Assembly (NCBI GenBank): GCA_000383735.1
Contig: KB912138.1
Coordinates: 1 to 22,170, forward strand
Length of the DNA stretch: 22,170 nucleotides
Origin: Verrucomicrobia bacterium SCGC AAA164-M04
Lineage (GTDB): Bacteria > Verrucomicrobiota > Verrucomicrobiae > Verrucomicrobiales > Akkermansiaceae
Reading direction: 5' to 3'
Shown one piece after another: positions 7,914 to 16,569 of this stretch. The stretch's first letter is position 1. Each line of letters starts with the position of its first letter. Position numbers and translations under genes: made by a program. Below the pieces are notes generated by a model. That model saw only the letters and a list, made by a program, of their open reading frames with translations. It was not told where the DNA came from and ran no database searches.

Positions 7914-9107
7914 ATGAGTTACCAAAAGATTCAACGCTCAAAAAAAAGCAAAATTATAAGGCGGGAGTATAGGATTCAGGATCGACTTAATGTCCTGTTT
8001 TTTGTCCATCTTTTTCTTTGTATCCTTGGTTTATCGTCTCTAGAGGGTACTCAAAACAGCTCATTCATTTTAGCCCTATTTGATTTATTATTATTCACTC
8101 TGGTAGGTTTACTAGCATGGAGATCTCGAATTAAATTAAATTGGTTTGAAGTAGTATCTTTGGGTTTATGTTTACTGGTTCCAACCATACTATTCCATCC
8201 CAAGCAGGTTACCATTGTCGTTAAATTCCTTTTGTTAACTTTGCCGATCTTGATTCTTTATAAGTCTGTGCATCTGAGTTGGCTTACTCGTAAGCCTGGA
8301 AAAGTCTGCATGAAAATAGCTGTAGGTTTGATTTTTTTGAGTCTTCTAGCAGCGGCCTTTTTTAGGATTGGAGAAGTGCACAGCGGAGGATTTTTCGGTT
8401 CAAGATATTATGGAATTTTTGGTGATTCAGTCTCGATCTTTGTATACGCTTCTTGGGTTTATTTTTCTTTAACAAGAGATAAACAATGGCAAAGTTTATC
8501 TGTTGTGATGGTAGTTCTAACCGGTTCCAAAATTTCAGCAGTTTTGGTCGGGTTAGACTTGCTGAGGAAACTGTATTACTTCCGAAAGATGTATGCTGTT
8601 CTTGTGGTAGGCTCAATTTTGGTAGCTAGCGTTACTGTTGAGTTTCTTCTCCCAGAACGCGTTTCTTATTCGTTGAACACGAGAGCGCTACCAGCTCGGT
8701 GGGCATTTGAAATATTTAAGGAAAATCCGATCAAAGGTCTTGGCTTTAACAATTCATCCGGATCTATCTCAGAGGTGAATTTTTATGAACTAGCTGACGA
8801 AGGGTTGATCTATTCGGTAACAATGCTTGATAATACTATCTTGAGATTGTTGGTTGAGTACGGGATTTTCGGCTTTTTAATATTTATGATTTTAGTGAAA
8901 ATTATCTCCTCTAATAGAGGGGGGCTAAAAACCATAATGATTATATTGTTGTTGCAGACGTTTCATTGGTTTGAGCCAATCTCAAGTGCATTCTATAGTC
9001 TTTTATTGTTGGGTTGCATCTTTGAGCTTGAAAATAGGAGGGAAATAATTCTGAAATCAAAAAAGAGAAATGTTTTCTTAAAACAAAGAGACTCTCTTGG
9101 TCCATGA
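7914..9107 (+). CDS. O-antigen polymerase/ligase-like membrane protein (Wzy/WaaL superfamily)
   Basis: This 397-residue protein is very hydrophobic. It has about ten predicted membrane helices, including ones at roughly 27-43, 51-69, 76-92, 98-117, 132-150 and 225-247, and two or three after 310. A hydrophilic loop at about 250-305 contains FKENPIKGLGFNNSS, matching the N-P-x-x-G-x-G motif of the Wzy_C/O-antigen ligase family. LDNTILRLLVEYGIFGFLIF follows, a pattern typical of that family. In a glycosyltransferase cluster, polymerisation of flipped repeat units in the periplasmic leaflet is the likely role. Ligase activity is the main alternative. Sequence identity within this family is always low, so the call rests on topology and the loop motif. 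Confidence 0.78.
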   Translation: MSYQKIQRSKKSKIIRREYRIQDRLNVLFFVHLFLCILGLSSLEGTQNSSFILALFDLLLFTLVGLLAWRSRIKLNWFEVVSLGLCLLVPTILFHPKQVTIVVKFLLLTLPILILYKSVHLSWLTRKPGKVCMKIAVGLIFLSLLAAAFFRIGEVHSGGFFGSRYYGIFGDSVSIFVYASWVYFSLTRDKQWQSLSVVMVVLTGSKISAVLVGLDLLRKLYYFRKMYAVLVVGSILVASVTVEFLLPERVSYSLNTRALPARWAFEIFKENPIKGLGFNNSSGSISEVNFYELADEGLIYSVTMLDNTILRLLVEYGIFGFLIFMILVKIISSNRGGLKTIMIILLLQTFHWFEPISSAFYSLLLLGCIFELENRREIILKSKKRNVFLKQRDSLGP

Positions 9108-9230
9108 GAATTGCGTTGGAAGAAGTTTATCGTGTCCCCTTTCCTTCCTTTTTTTGGGTTTTATGATTTACAAAATTAAGTCTTAGGATGTTGATAATTA
9201 TGAACCAGTTAACTGCGGTTTAATCTAATC

Positions 9231-10106
9231 GTGAAAGTTTCTCTTCTTATACCTGTGTTCAATGCTGAGGCATCTATAGTCAATGCCCTTCACAGCGTTG
9301 TAAACCAGACAGTTTCTCCAGACGAAGTTCTCATCTATGATGATGCAAGTAGCGATGATACTGTCGAGTTAATTGAACGAAACTTCGCTGAGGTGAAAAT
9401 TATTAGAGGTTCAAAAAATCGAGGGGTTGGGTTTGCACGGTCTAAGTTGCTTGAGCGCGCTAGGGGAGACTATGTTATTTTTCTTGATGCGGACGACATC
9501 ATGCGGCCTAACCGAATTGAGAAACTTCTAAACTTTGTTCGTAACATAAGATCCCATTCTTTTGTTCTGTATCATGATCGCGTCGCTTCAAATGGTACGA
9601 CTGAGTATTTGATCAAAGGTCCTAAACTGAAGGAAAAGGATTTTGGTAAGCACTGGTGCTATTTGCTTGGTGCGTATCAGGATACAAGTTTTTCGGGGTC
9701 AACAGCTACTTGCACCCTTTCTGGTTATAAAGGTTGGTTTGAGGCGATTGGTGGTTTTGACAGACGGTTCAGGTTAGCCGAAGATACTGATCTTGCTATT
9801 CGAAATTCATTATCTTGGGGAAAAGTTTTTTGTATTAGCGAATCCCTTTTAACGCAGAGACTCACCAACACGTCTTACAAGTCAAGATCAAGGGAGTTGT
9901 TTTATCAGAAAAAACTACTCTTAAAATACCGGGGTTTAATGAGTGAAAGAGACGTCAAATTTTCATATAACTGGAATAAAGTTAAATATCAAAGGTCTAT
10001 TAAATCATTAATAGTTTGTATTTTCCTAGCGCCTATAAGACTAAGCTCGAAAGTGTTTAATGCCTATAAATCCGGTGAAAATTACTACAAAAATGTTTGG
10101 CGGTAA
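9231..10106 (+). CDS. Family 2 (GT-A) glycosyltransferase
   Basis: The protein starts at GTG directly at the first strand of the fold (KVSLLIPVFNAEASIVNALHSVVNQ). VLIYDDASSDDT and VIFLDADDIMRPNRIEK (Asp86, Asp88, Asp89) give the nucleotide-sugar and metal site. GGFDRRFRLAEDTDLAIR at about residue 174 is the catalytic-base region. No ATG fits the N-terminus better than the GTG. The 291-residue length is normal. The 123-base gap before it has no gene. It is the third GT2 of the locus, and its substrate is not determined. Confidence 0.87.
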   Translation: MKVSLLIPVFNAEASIVNALHSVVNQTVSPDEVLIYDDASSDDTVELIERNFAEVKIIRGSKNRGVGFARSKLLERARGDYVIFLDADDIMRPNRIEKLLNFVRNIRSHSFVLYHDRVASNGTTEYLIKGPKLKEKDFGKHWCYLLGAYQDTSFSGSTATCTLSGYKGWFEAIGGFDRRFRLAEDTDLAIRNSLSWGKVFCISESLLTQRLTNTSYKSRSRELFYQKKLLLKYRGLMSERDVKFSYNWNKVKYQRSIKSLIVCIFLAPIRLSSKVFNAYKSGENYYKNVWR

Positions 10107-11161
10107 AAATGCCTTGTTCGAGGGTTTTAAATTTCCATGAGAGTTTTTTTGGTCAACCTAAATTAGGAATGAAGAAGCAACTCAAAAGTAATAAAAATGA
10201 AATTATCTTTTTTATTAAGGACCTGACAGTTAGGGGAGGAGCTGAAAGTGCGCTTGTGAATTTAGCGCGTTCAGATGTCAAACTAAAAATAAAGATCGTA
10301 ACCTTCAGTGCTATACCTGAAGATATTTTACTCGATAGCAGATTAGAAGTAGAATCCTTAGGGGGATGGACTACTGCTAGTTTGATAAAACTAGTTTCAA
10401 AGTTAGCATTCGGTTCGAGAAAAAAAACTATTGTGGCATGGCTTCCCAACACATATCTACCCTTGGTTTTCCTCTGTAGGATCCTAGGAAATCGCTTAAT
10501 AAGCTATGAGCACCTGGTGGTCGAACATTACAGTTGTTTCCAACAATTTTTATTACGCTTCGCTCGTTTGTATGGGCAGAGGGCGGTCGTGACACCATTT
10601 GCTCACAAGTCCTTCCAACAATTGTGGCCAAATACGACAATACTTCCTAACTTGATCGATCTTCAAAATTATAGCCATGACAAGAAAGACAACACGGCCC
10701 TCAAGGGGTTGTTTGTTGGTCGATTTTGCAGACAAAAGAACTACCCAGAAGCCGAAAGAATTATCCTTGAAATCCGTAAGAAGCAGCGTGCAACTTTAAC
10801 TGTTTACGGAAAGGACCATCCTCAAAATAACCATGCTTGGGTCGAGTTGAAGGGACAGGTTGCTAGAGTTCCTTATCATCGTTTTAGCTTCCTAATAATT
10901 TCTTCACTGTATGAATCTCATGCGCTAGTAGTTTATGAGGCATTGATAAGTGGCTTGCCAGTAATTTGTAGACATAATTTGGAATGTGTTCTCCCAGTAG
11001 TTGAGCTAAATAAACTAATTTATTTTTACGATGAAGAAGATATCAATTCGCTCGACCTAGAAAAATACCTTAATAAAGAAATTGACCGATTAGAGGTAAA
11101 TGATGCGGTGGCAAGATATAATAAAAGAGCAAAAAAATTATGGGAAAAAATCATAAATTAG
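10097..11161 (+). CDS. Family 4 (GT-B) glycosyltransferase
   Basis: The N-terminal domain has IIFFIKDLTVRGGAESALVNLA, the glycine-rich acceptor-side loop of GT4. GLFVGRFCRQKNYPEAERII begins the donor domain, and SLYESHALVVYEALISG holds the E-x7-E nucleotide-sugar motif (Glu273 and Glu281). Three starts are possible: 10097 (overlapping the previous gene), 10109 (two bases after its stop) and 10169. The first 24 residues lie outside the fold, and a repeated T-rich motif occurs at 10144-10164, so 10169 is attractive. The overlap at the 3' end with the next gene suggests coupled translation. Confidence 0.83.
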   Translation: MAVKMPCSRVLNFHESFFGQPKLGMKKQLKSNKNEIIFFIKDLTVRGGAESALVNLARSDVKLKIKIVTFSAIPEDILLDSRLEVESLGGWTTASLIKLVSKLAFGSRKKTIVAWLPNTYLPLVFLCRILGNRLISYEHLVVEHYSCFQQFLLRFARLYGQRAVVTPFAHKSFQQLWPNTTILPNLIDLQNYSHDKKDNTALKGLFVGRFCRQKNYPEAERIILEIRKKQRATLTVYGKDHPQNNHAWVELKGQVARVPYHRFSFLIISSLYESHALVVYEALISGLPVICRHNLECVLPVVELNKLIYFYDEEDINSLDLEKYLNKEIDRLEVNDAVARYNKRAKKLWEKIIN

Positions 11162-11835
11162 GTTACAATGAAAGGCTTTTTTGTGGTGGCTTCGTAAGGC
11201 GAAAGTTACACCTCGCACGATTTGAATGGTTGCGCAAATTCTCGCATCAAGAGGGTTTGGAGACTCCGGTAATCGTTGAGCTTGGTAGTTTTGACGGTCG
11301 AAGCATTTTATACCTACCCGTAGCTAAAATGTATGTTGGATTAGATGCACGGTGGGAAACCCCCGATGAATTTATTGATAGGGATTATGTAGAGCATCAT
11401 GTGTGCAGCAGTCCATCGGACTTTGAGGCCCATCTAAGAGCTATTGATTACTTTGTTTCTCTTGAAACAATTGAGCACCTTAGTGCCTCCGACGTGAAAG
11501 GTTATCTAAAAGCACTAAGCAAATCCGAATTTTCCGCTGGATTCATCACAGTCCCAAATGAAATCGGCCCCCTCTTTGTCCTTAAACAATTAGTTAAAAG
11601 GATTTTTTATGGGAACGAGTGGGATTATACCTGGGGTGAATTCATCCTCCAAGCCATTGGAGCGGTTCACCGAGTGCCCCGAAACCAACATAAGGGATTT
11701 AGCTATCGGGTATTAGCGAGAGAGTTGGGGGAATACTTCCAAGTTGAACAGATGTCTGTCTACGGGAAATGGTTACCATTATTTTTAAGTTCTCAGATTG
11801 GATTTATTATTCGGCCTTTGAAAGTGTCAAAATAG
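11140..11835 (+). CDS. Class I SAM-dependent methyltransferase-like protein
   Basis: A Rossmann methyltransferase pattern is readable: motif I VIVELGSFDGRS at residues 45-56 with Glu47 and the glycine loop, motif II YVGLDAR with Asp69, and YFVSLETIEHLSASDVKGYL as motif IV and its following helix. The end is membrane-friendly (WLPLFLSSQIGFIIRPL). At 231 residues it could methylate a sugar or the terminal residue of the glycan. The start is 22 bases inside the preceding glycosyltransferase gene. Unlike the methyltransferase at 3879, it keeps a recognisable cofactor loop. Substrate unknown. Confidence 0.75.
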   Translation: MGKNHKLGYNERLFCGGFVRRKLHLARFEWLRKFSHQEGLETPVIVELGSFDGRSILYLPVAKMYVGLDARWETPDEFIDRDYVEHHVCSSPSDFEAHLRAIDYFVSLETIEHLSASDVKGYLKALSKSEFSAGFITVPNEIGPLFVLKQLVKRIFYGNEWDYTWGEFILQAIGAVHRVPRNQHKGFSYRVLARELGEYFQVEQMSVYGKWLPLFLSSQIGFIIRPLKVSK

Positions 11836-11899
11836 GTCTTTGTCTCAGAATCTTTCTTAGACCAATATAACGGGAAAAGTAAAAAATTAGCTAGTTCTT

Positions 11900-12967
11900 A
11901 TGATTCTAATAGCATTACGGAACATTTATGGGATTGTAGGAGGAGTTGAGAATATGGCAGTCAATCTAGCTAATATGTTTGTTAGCGAAGGGCATAAGGT
12001 TGCGTTGTTGACTTGGGATTCTGGTGATTCCAATGAAATATTTTTTCAAATTGATAAAAGAATTAAGATTTATTCTTTGGGTGTAGATGGAAAAGTTTTA
12101 GATCGAAAATCCACATTCTTCGAGAAGATCGGAAGAGTGGCTCGGTTGAATTCAATCTTAAATAAGAATAATTTCAGGACCGTGTTCTGTTTTCAGCTAG
12201 GAATTGTTCGTTCGTTTGCTGCTATTAAATGCTTTCATTCGTTTAGGTTAGTTGCTCTTGAAAGAAATAGTATTCAGCGATATAAATATAACACTGAAAA
12301 AAAGTGGTTAAATAATTTAGTAATATTTTTCTTTGTTGATAAGGTTGGTCTCCAGGCTCCTTCGTATATTCTTGATTATCCTTGGATTTTAAGAAGCCGA
12401 TTACAGGTTGCTCCAAACTTCTTAAACGACGAGTTGAGCATGACTCCTTTTCCCGTGAAGAATTCCAGGTCAGAGTTAACAGTTGCAGTTGTCGGGAGAT
12501 ATAGTTTTCAAAAAGATTCCGATAGAGTGTTGAGTTTTGTTAGCCAATTGGCAAAAATTGGAGGGGTAAAGATCGGGGTTTATGGCAGCGGATATCCAAA
12601 GGTCGAGAAGTCACATATGGATCCTAAGGTGAAATTTTATGGCCCCGTTAAAGCTTGGTACAATGAGAAAATTGATGTTTGTGTTTTGCTTAGCCGTTGG
12701 GAAGGAATCCCAAATGTGTTTCTTGAGTCAATGGCATCAGGGATAGTTTGCCTAGGCGAAACTAAGACAAAGGGGGTAAGGGATTTATTAAATTTCGATC
12801 GGGGATTTCTTGGTCGTGACGAAAAAGAATTAATAAAAATAGTTCAGTCCTTAACATACGGGAGGATCTCCTTTGAGAATACAAGGATCAACGCCTACTA
12901 CTTTGCTCAACAGTTTAATAAGGATAATGTCAAAGGTTGTTGGTTAGCATTCCATAGAAATGAATAA
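11900..12967 (+). CDS. Family 4 (GT-B) glycosyltransferase
   Basis: The N-terminus contains IYGIVGGVENMAVNLANMFVSEGHKVALLTWD, the classical GT4 acceptor loop and first Rossmann strand. The donor domain begins LTVAVVGRYSFQKDSDRVLSF. SRWEGIPNVFLESMASG provides the E-x7-E motif with Glu268 and Glu276, which binds the nucleotide sugar. These features place it close to the GT4 enzymes that add hexoses or HexNAc to lipid-linked glycans. It is 355 residues long, preceded by a 64-base gap, and overlaps the next gene by eight bases. Confidence 0.87.
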   Translation: MILIALRNIYGIVGGVENMAVNLANMFVSEGHKVALLTWDSGDSNEIFFQIDKRIKIYSLGVDGKVLDRKSTFFEKIGRVARLNSILNKNNFRTVFCFQLGIVRSFAAIKCFHSFRLVALERNSIQRYKYNTEKKWLNNLVIFFFVDKVGLQAPSYILDYPWILRSRLQVAPNFLNDELSMTPFPVKNSRSELTVAVVGRYSFQKDSDRVLSFVSQLAKIGGVKIGVYGSGYPKVEKSHMDPKVKFYGPVKAWYNEKIDVCVLLSRWEGIPNVFLESMASGIVCLGETKTKGVRDLLNFDRGFLGRDEKELIKIVQSLTYGRISFENTRINAYYFAQQFNKDNVKGCWLAFHRNE

Positions 12968-14066
12968 GATTTTGCACATCCACATGTATGATCAGCTTTC
13001 TGGTGCGCAGCTCGTAAGTTATCATGAGTTTAAAGCTAATAAAGATCTGTCATCCCAAATACGGTATAGTCTCATTACGAATGGGAGAAGTCTTGTTAAT
13101 AACAAACAAGATTTCTCGGATAGGTGCGCGGAAATTGGAGTGGATTGTGAGAAAATTGGAGAAATGAGGAACAAATTATTTTGTTTTTCGGATTTCGTTG
13201 TATTGAAAAGAATTAGAAGATTTATTATCGAAAATCAAATAGACATCGTCCATAGTCATTCTTCGAAACCCGGGTTATATTGTAAATTACTCAGCTTGAC
13301 TTTACGTGACGTTAAATTCGTGCACACGATACATGGATTAGCTTGGCATCCGTCTGTCGGAATAAGATTTTTGATAAGGATGTTTGAAGTTATTTCGAGT
13401 ATTGGATTAACATCTATCATTTGTATGAGAAGGGTCGATTATAACCTTTTGAGAAAGTGGCATAAGAAAAAGCCACACTTTTTATTTAATAGCGTTACTT
13501 ATCGCTCAAACCAAAAAAGTAAGGCGGCAAAAGGAGTATTGTGGGTTGGAAGGTTTTCGTATCAAAAGAACCCAGAATTTGGATTAGAGGTAGGAAATAC
13601 TGTTAGCGCTAGTATTAAAGAGACTTTTAATTTTTTTGGTGAAGGTCCTTTAAAGGAAGCTCTCTTAGAACGCGCAATTAGATTCGATAATTCGGCCGTA
13701 AAAATAAATGGATGGAGTGATTCCATTGAAAAAGAATATCAGAATAATCGGGTTTTACTTATCACAAGTAGGTATGAGGGTATGCCTCTAGTGGTTTTAG
13801 AGGCGATGTCATATGGTATTTGCGTGGTAGCCAAGTATTTTGAAGGTATTGAGGATGTTATAGATGGGAAGAATGGGTTGGTTATCAGGGAGGAAAAGAT
13901 CGATTCATTTGCGAGAAAACTTATCCAAATATTGGAAGATGATGAACTGGTAGAATCAGTTCAAAGGTGTGCTTACCTGTTTGCGGAGAAAAACTTCAAT
14001 CATTTTGAGAGGGTGAAAAAACTTAATGGAATTTATGAAGCTGCTGTTTCGAGAGAAGGTGATTAG
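12960..14066 (+). CDS. Family 4 (GT-B) glycosyltransferase
   Basis: The N-terminal domain reads KILHIHMYDQLSGAQLVSYHEF, and IVHSHSSKPGLYCKLL with FVHTIHGLAWHP follows, the pattern seen in CapM/WbpX-like GT4 proteins. GVLWVGRFSYQKNPEFGLEV starts the donor domain. SRYEGMPLVVLEAMSYG carries Glu273 and Glu281 of the E-x7-E motif. The end (YLFAEKNFNHFERVKKLNGIYE) is the usual amphipathic GT4 tail. It overlaps the preceding gene by eight bases. It is the last gene before a 924-base stretch without a coding region, so it probably ends the main transcription unit. Confidence 0.87.
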   Translation: MNKILHIHMYDQLSGAQLVSYHEFKANKDLSSQIRYSLITNGRSLVNNKQDFSDRCAEIGVDCEKIGEMRNKLFCFSDFVVLKRIRRFIIENQIDIVHSHSSKPGLYCKLLSLTLRDVKFVHTIHGLAWHPSVGIRFLIRMFEVISSIGLTSIICMRRVDYNLLRKWHKKKPHFLFNSVTYRSNQKSKAAKGVLWVGRFSYQKNPEFGLEVGNTVSASIKETFNFFGEGPLKEALLERAIRFDNSAVKINGWSDSIEKEYQNNRVLLITSRYEGMPLVVLEAMSYGICVVAKYFEGIEDVIDGKNGLVIREEKIDSFARKLIQILEDDELVESVQRCAYLFAEKNFNHFERVKKLNGIYEAAVSREGD

Positions 14067-14839
14067 ATTGAGAGGATAATAGTCGTTTTGTATGGAATGA
14101 GCCGATCACTAAACTTTAGGAGCGCAGTAATTGTGCGGCGTTAGGAACACCAGTCGCTTAGTTGGATCTAAAAGCTTTCTCTATTTTTTTGAGAATCAAA
14201 AGTTTCTTTAGGGTGGCTAAACCAAAGGAGATGAAACATTTTTAACTATTTAAGAGGATAAACATTATTTTTTCTAGATAATATTCGCTGGTGGTGATGT
14301 ATGAACCGAAAGCCCATGGGCTAAAGCTTAAAGCTTGATCGCTGGGGATATGATAAAGATTTCTGCTTGGTCGGAGGGTCCTCAAATGAAGTGAGAGCCG
14401 GACGGATTCTTGAACGCTAGAGAGGCGTTAGGTGCTTTTTGGGCTCAGAACACCTCCCTAACAGAAAAAACAATGTTTCTTGTGATAGCCAAAAAATCAA
14501 CCACGCTTTTTTCAACCGCTAGCTTGTCGCCACTCACCTTTTCTAAACGGGTTTCCTTTATTATTTAATCTCAATTAACCTTCGGCGATGAATTAGGAAC
14601 GTATCTTCTGTATCTATCTTTTGGTTACCTTATATTCCGGCTTTCAAGGCTGAAGCTTCCCTTTCCTGGACCGTCTTATCACATGAGTATGATGCGCCGT
14701 TTATATAGAATACATCGATTGCTTGATTCTTAAGTCGAGCGCAAAATAGTGAGTTTAGCAGTCAAATCAAAGTTCTTTCAAAGTCAGATCAAGTAGCGCA
14801 TCTCATATACAAGGCCTAAAAACAACCAATTTCAAGAAA
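14067..14839. other. Long gap without a recognisable gene
   Basis: No open frame of useful length was found on either strand. The base composition is similar to the neighbouring genes, which suggests decayed coding DNA rather than a compact regulatory region. An AGGTG...CACCT inverted repeat occurs at about 14430-14455. No tRNA, CRISPR or clear promoter was recognised. The right border is an IS3 relic, so this stretch may hold older parts of the same element decayed beyond recognition by eye. Confidence 0.5.
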
Positions 14840-14957
14840 GCGCGTCCAACATGCTTCCTGCATTGCGGCCCACGGCCTTCACTCGGGAAGCATGTTGACA
14901 TCGAGGCTTGAATGATAAGTCAAAGGCATCAATCGCCTCACTCTAAGAGAGTCGTAG
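14840..14957 (+). mobile_element. Degenerate 3' end of an IS3-family element
   Basis: The sequence aligns by eye with the orfB 3' end of the element at the right edge (minus strand, about 21719-21830). Shared blocks include GCGCG followed by CAACATGCTTCCTGC, then GGCCTTCACTC, TTGACATC, TCAATC and CTCACT-TAAG. It also matches the relic at 15814-15930, which lies in the opposite orientation; between these two, one stretch matches at 17 of 18 bases. No open frame remains. The element's 3' end points at the gene starting at 14991, only about 35 bases away. Confidence 0.65.
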
Positions 14958-14990
14958 ACTGAAGAATAAGCATAAGCAAAATCAATCACA

Positions 14991-15758
14991 GTGAAAATAA
15001 ACTTGTTTCAGAAAATAAATTTAGGTCTCAAACATCGTTATCTACGAAAGCTAGCTAAAAACCAAAAGCATTTTCAAAAGCTACTCGAATTCAAAACAAG
15101 TGACACCTGTGTGCTCATTGGCGCAGGACCAAGCCTTGATAAATCTCCCGACCTTGAAGCTGCTCTTGAGAAATTCGATAGTTTTGGATGTAATCACGTT
15201 TGGAGAAATAAACGTATTTCAAAGCACAAGTTCACCTACTATGCGTTAGTAGATCGCGAATATACGAAAACATCTGCTAGGGAAATTGTAGCAAATGCTC
15301 GCTCACAAAACTTCTGCTTCGCCTTTAAAAACGGCATTCTGCTCCCTATAGTTGAATTGCGCCGGAATGACTTTTTTGTATTCAAGACTAATAACTTTAA
15401 CCAAGATTTCAAAACTTCCAAGCTTGTCAATAGGGATATCATATATACAGGGAATGTTATGCCTTTCATGATTCAAATAGCGATGCTTTTGGGTTATAGA
15501 AAAATCATCTTGTTCGGTTTGGATCACTACAAAAATATACCTAAAGACTTTGAAGCCCGTTATTTCGACGGATACCAAAAGTCGGAGAATTATAGACCAG
15601 TGACTGAAGAAAGAATCCAACTATTATCTCATTTTCACAGTTGGTTAGAAGATCAAAGTGAAATACTCGGTAACAAAATTTTTAATTTAACGCCAAATAC
15701 CTATCTCGAGTTTTACGAGCGTAACAGAACCATCGCAGAGATCGAAAAGCTCCCATAA
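14991..15758 (+). CDS. DUF115/GT42-like protein (possible glycan transferase)
   Basis: This 255-residue protein starts at GTG with no clear ribosome binding site. It has a Rossmann-like N-terminus, CVLIGAGPSLDK, with Gly44-Leu49, then SFGCNHVW. The second half has YTGNVMPFMIQIAMLLGYRKIILFGLDHY, with Gly154-Asn155 and Asp178-His179, then SHFHSW and NLTPNTYLEFYE. This order of blocks is seen in DUF115 (MptE-like) proteins and also in GT42 sialyltransferases, which have GNGPSL, a TSG helix, a G-x-D strand and a CPNS-like end. A transferase using a CMP-activated acid sugar is therefore plausible, since a cytidylyltransferase is encoded at 20080. The gene is isolated between two inward-facing IS3 relics and unlinked from the operon on either side. 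It is intact, which suggests selection. Confidence 0.65.
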   Translation: MKINLFQKINLGLKHRYLRKLAKNQKHFQKLLEFKTSDTCVLIGAGPSLDKSPDLEAALEKFDSFGCNHVWRNKRISKHKFTYYALVDREYTKTSAREIVANARSQNFCFAFKNGILLPIVELRRNDFFVFKTNNFNQDFKTSKLVNRDIIYTGNVMPFMIQIAMLLGYRKIILFGLDHYKNIPKDFEARYFDGYQKSENYRPVTEERIQLLSHFHSWLEDQSEILGNKIFNLTPNTYLEFYERNRTIAEIEKLP

Positions 15759-15813
15759 GTAATACGGTCAACCAGTGGAACAAAATTTCAGTGGTTACGC
15801 TCCATTTTATAAA

Positions 15814-16142
15814 CCTTTTAGGATGAGACGACCGGCGCCCCTTAACAGTTGTTCCAGACTCGATGTTAACATGCTTGCTGGATGAAGGCAGGTGGCCGAG
15901 ACGCAGGAAGCATTTTGAGCGCGCTACCTCTCTTTTGGGCCCCAACTTTTTGCAGATTTATCGTCTTTTTCATCTCCAAACCTTGGCATGAACGAAGCTC
16001 GTTATACTCTTTTTCCACGTTGTAATAGCTACCTATCTCGCCAGACTTTTCGAAAAAACTTGTCGTGTGAATTTCTTGCGAATCCATTTTGCTAGGGATA
16101 ATCCCGATCAAGGGCTTTCGTAAGTTTGGTATCTGCAACCAT
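15814..16142 (-). pseudogene. Degenerate IS3-family orfB C-terminus (relic)
   Basis: On the minus strand this aligns along most of its length with the orfB end of the element at 21719-22060. Shared blocks include the reverse complements of CGCCAGAC, GAAGCTCGTTATACT and GCAGGAAGCATTTTGAGCGCGC. A residual minus-strand frame retains YNELRSCQGLEMKKT, matching YNELRPHRSLGMKTPEEF in the intact copy, but the catalytic glutamate region has degenerated (FFEKSGE). The element end points left, toward the gene at 14991-15758. Together with the relic at 14840-14957 it forms an inverted pair around that gene. Confidence 0.75.
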
Positions 16143-16569
16143 CGTTATCTCAAACGGTTTATATCATTAATTGAGGGCTGGCACCGAGATTTACTCCTTT
16201 TGAAAGAAACTCTACCTGCGTAATTCCTTGTTGTAGAAATCGCTAATCAATAAACGACACCTCCAAAAGTTTCTCCCTTTTTCATGTTGTTTTTCATAAC
16301 ATCAATTCCTTCAGACCTTCACATTCAAAATAAATGTTCTTCTTTGGAGGTAGCCATCCTTGAGATAATCACAAGCGATTTTCAGGGTATCATGCTTAAA
16401 GTTTTGAAGTCCTCCAAAAAGAAGCAGAAGGCTACGCTATCGCCCGATCCTTAGTGGATCCTAAGTCCCCTGTGTGTAGACACGAATCTGTAACATGACT
16501 ACCAAAAGCTGAGACAGCTGAGTAGTAAAAATCCCCTTCATGTTTTCCTTAAAACAACCAAATATTTAA
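16143..16569. other. Gap without a recognisable gene, with a repeated short motif
   Basis: No protein or RNA gene was recognised. CCTCCAAA occurs at 16260-16267 and 16411-16418, and its complement TTTGGAGG at 16343-16350. The first pair extends to a 9-base perfect inverted repeat (16259-16267 with 16343-16351). A direct GCTGAG-ACA-GCTGAG repeat lies near 16508-16522. Part may be decayed upstream sequence of the IS3 relic. The last ~100 bases presumably hold the promoter for the ABC transporter gene, but no convincing -35/-10 pair was identified. Confidence 0.4.

Noticed and set aside
8913..8926. CCTCT-AAT-AGAGG hairpin as a terminator
   Set aside because: It lies inside the Wzy-like coding sequence and is not followed by a T-run.
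15303..15620. Minus-strand frame of 105 codons opposite the DUF115/GT42-like gene
   Set aside because: The plus-strand protein has ordered conserved blocks, and this frame has none.
14067..16569. Possible CRISPR array, tRNA or riboswitch in the gene-poor region
   Set aside because: No regularly spaced repeats, no cloverleaf pattern and no recognisable riboswitch core were seen; the detectable repeats are IS3 relics and short motifs.
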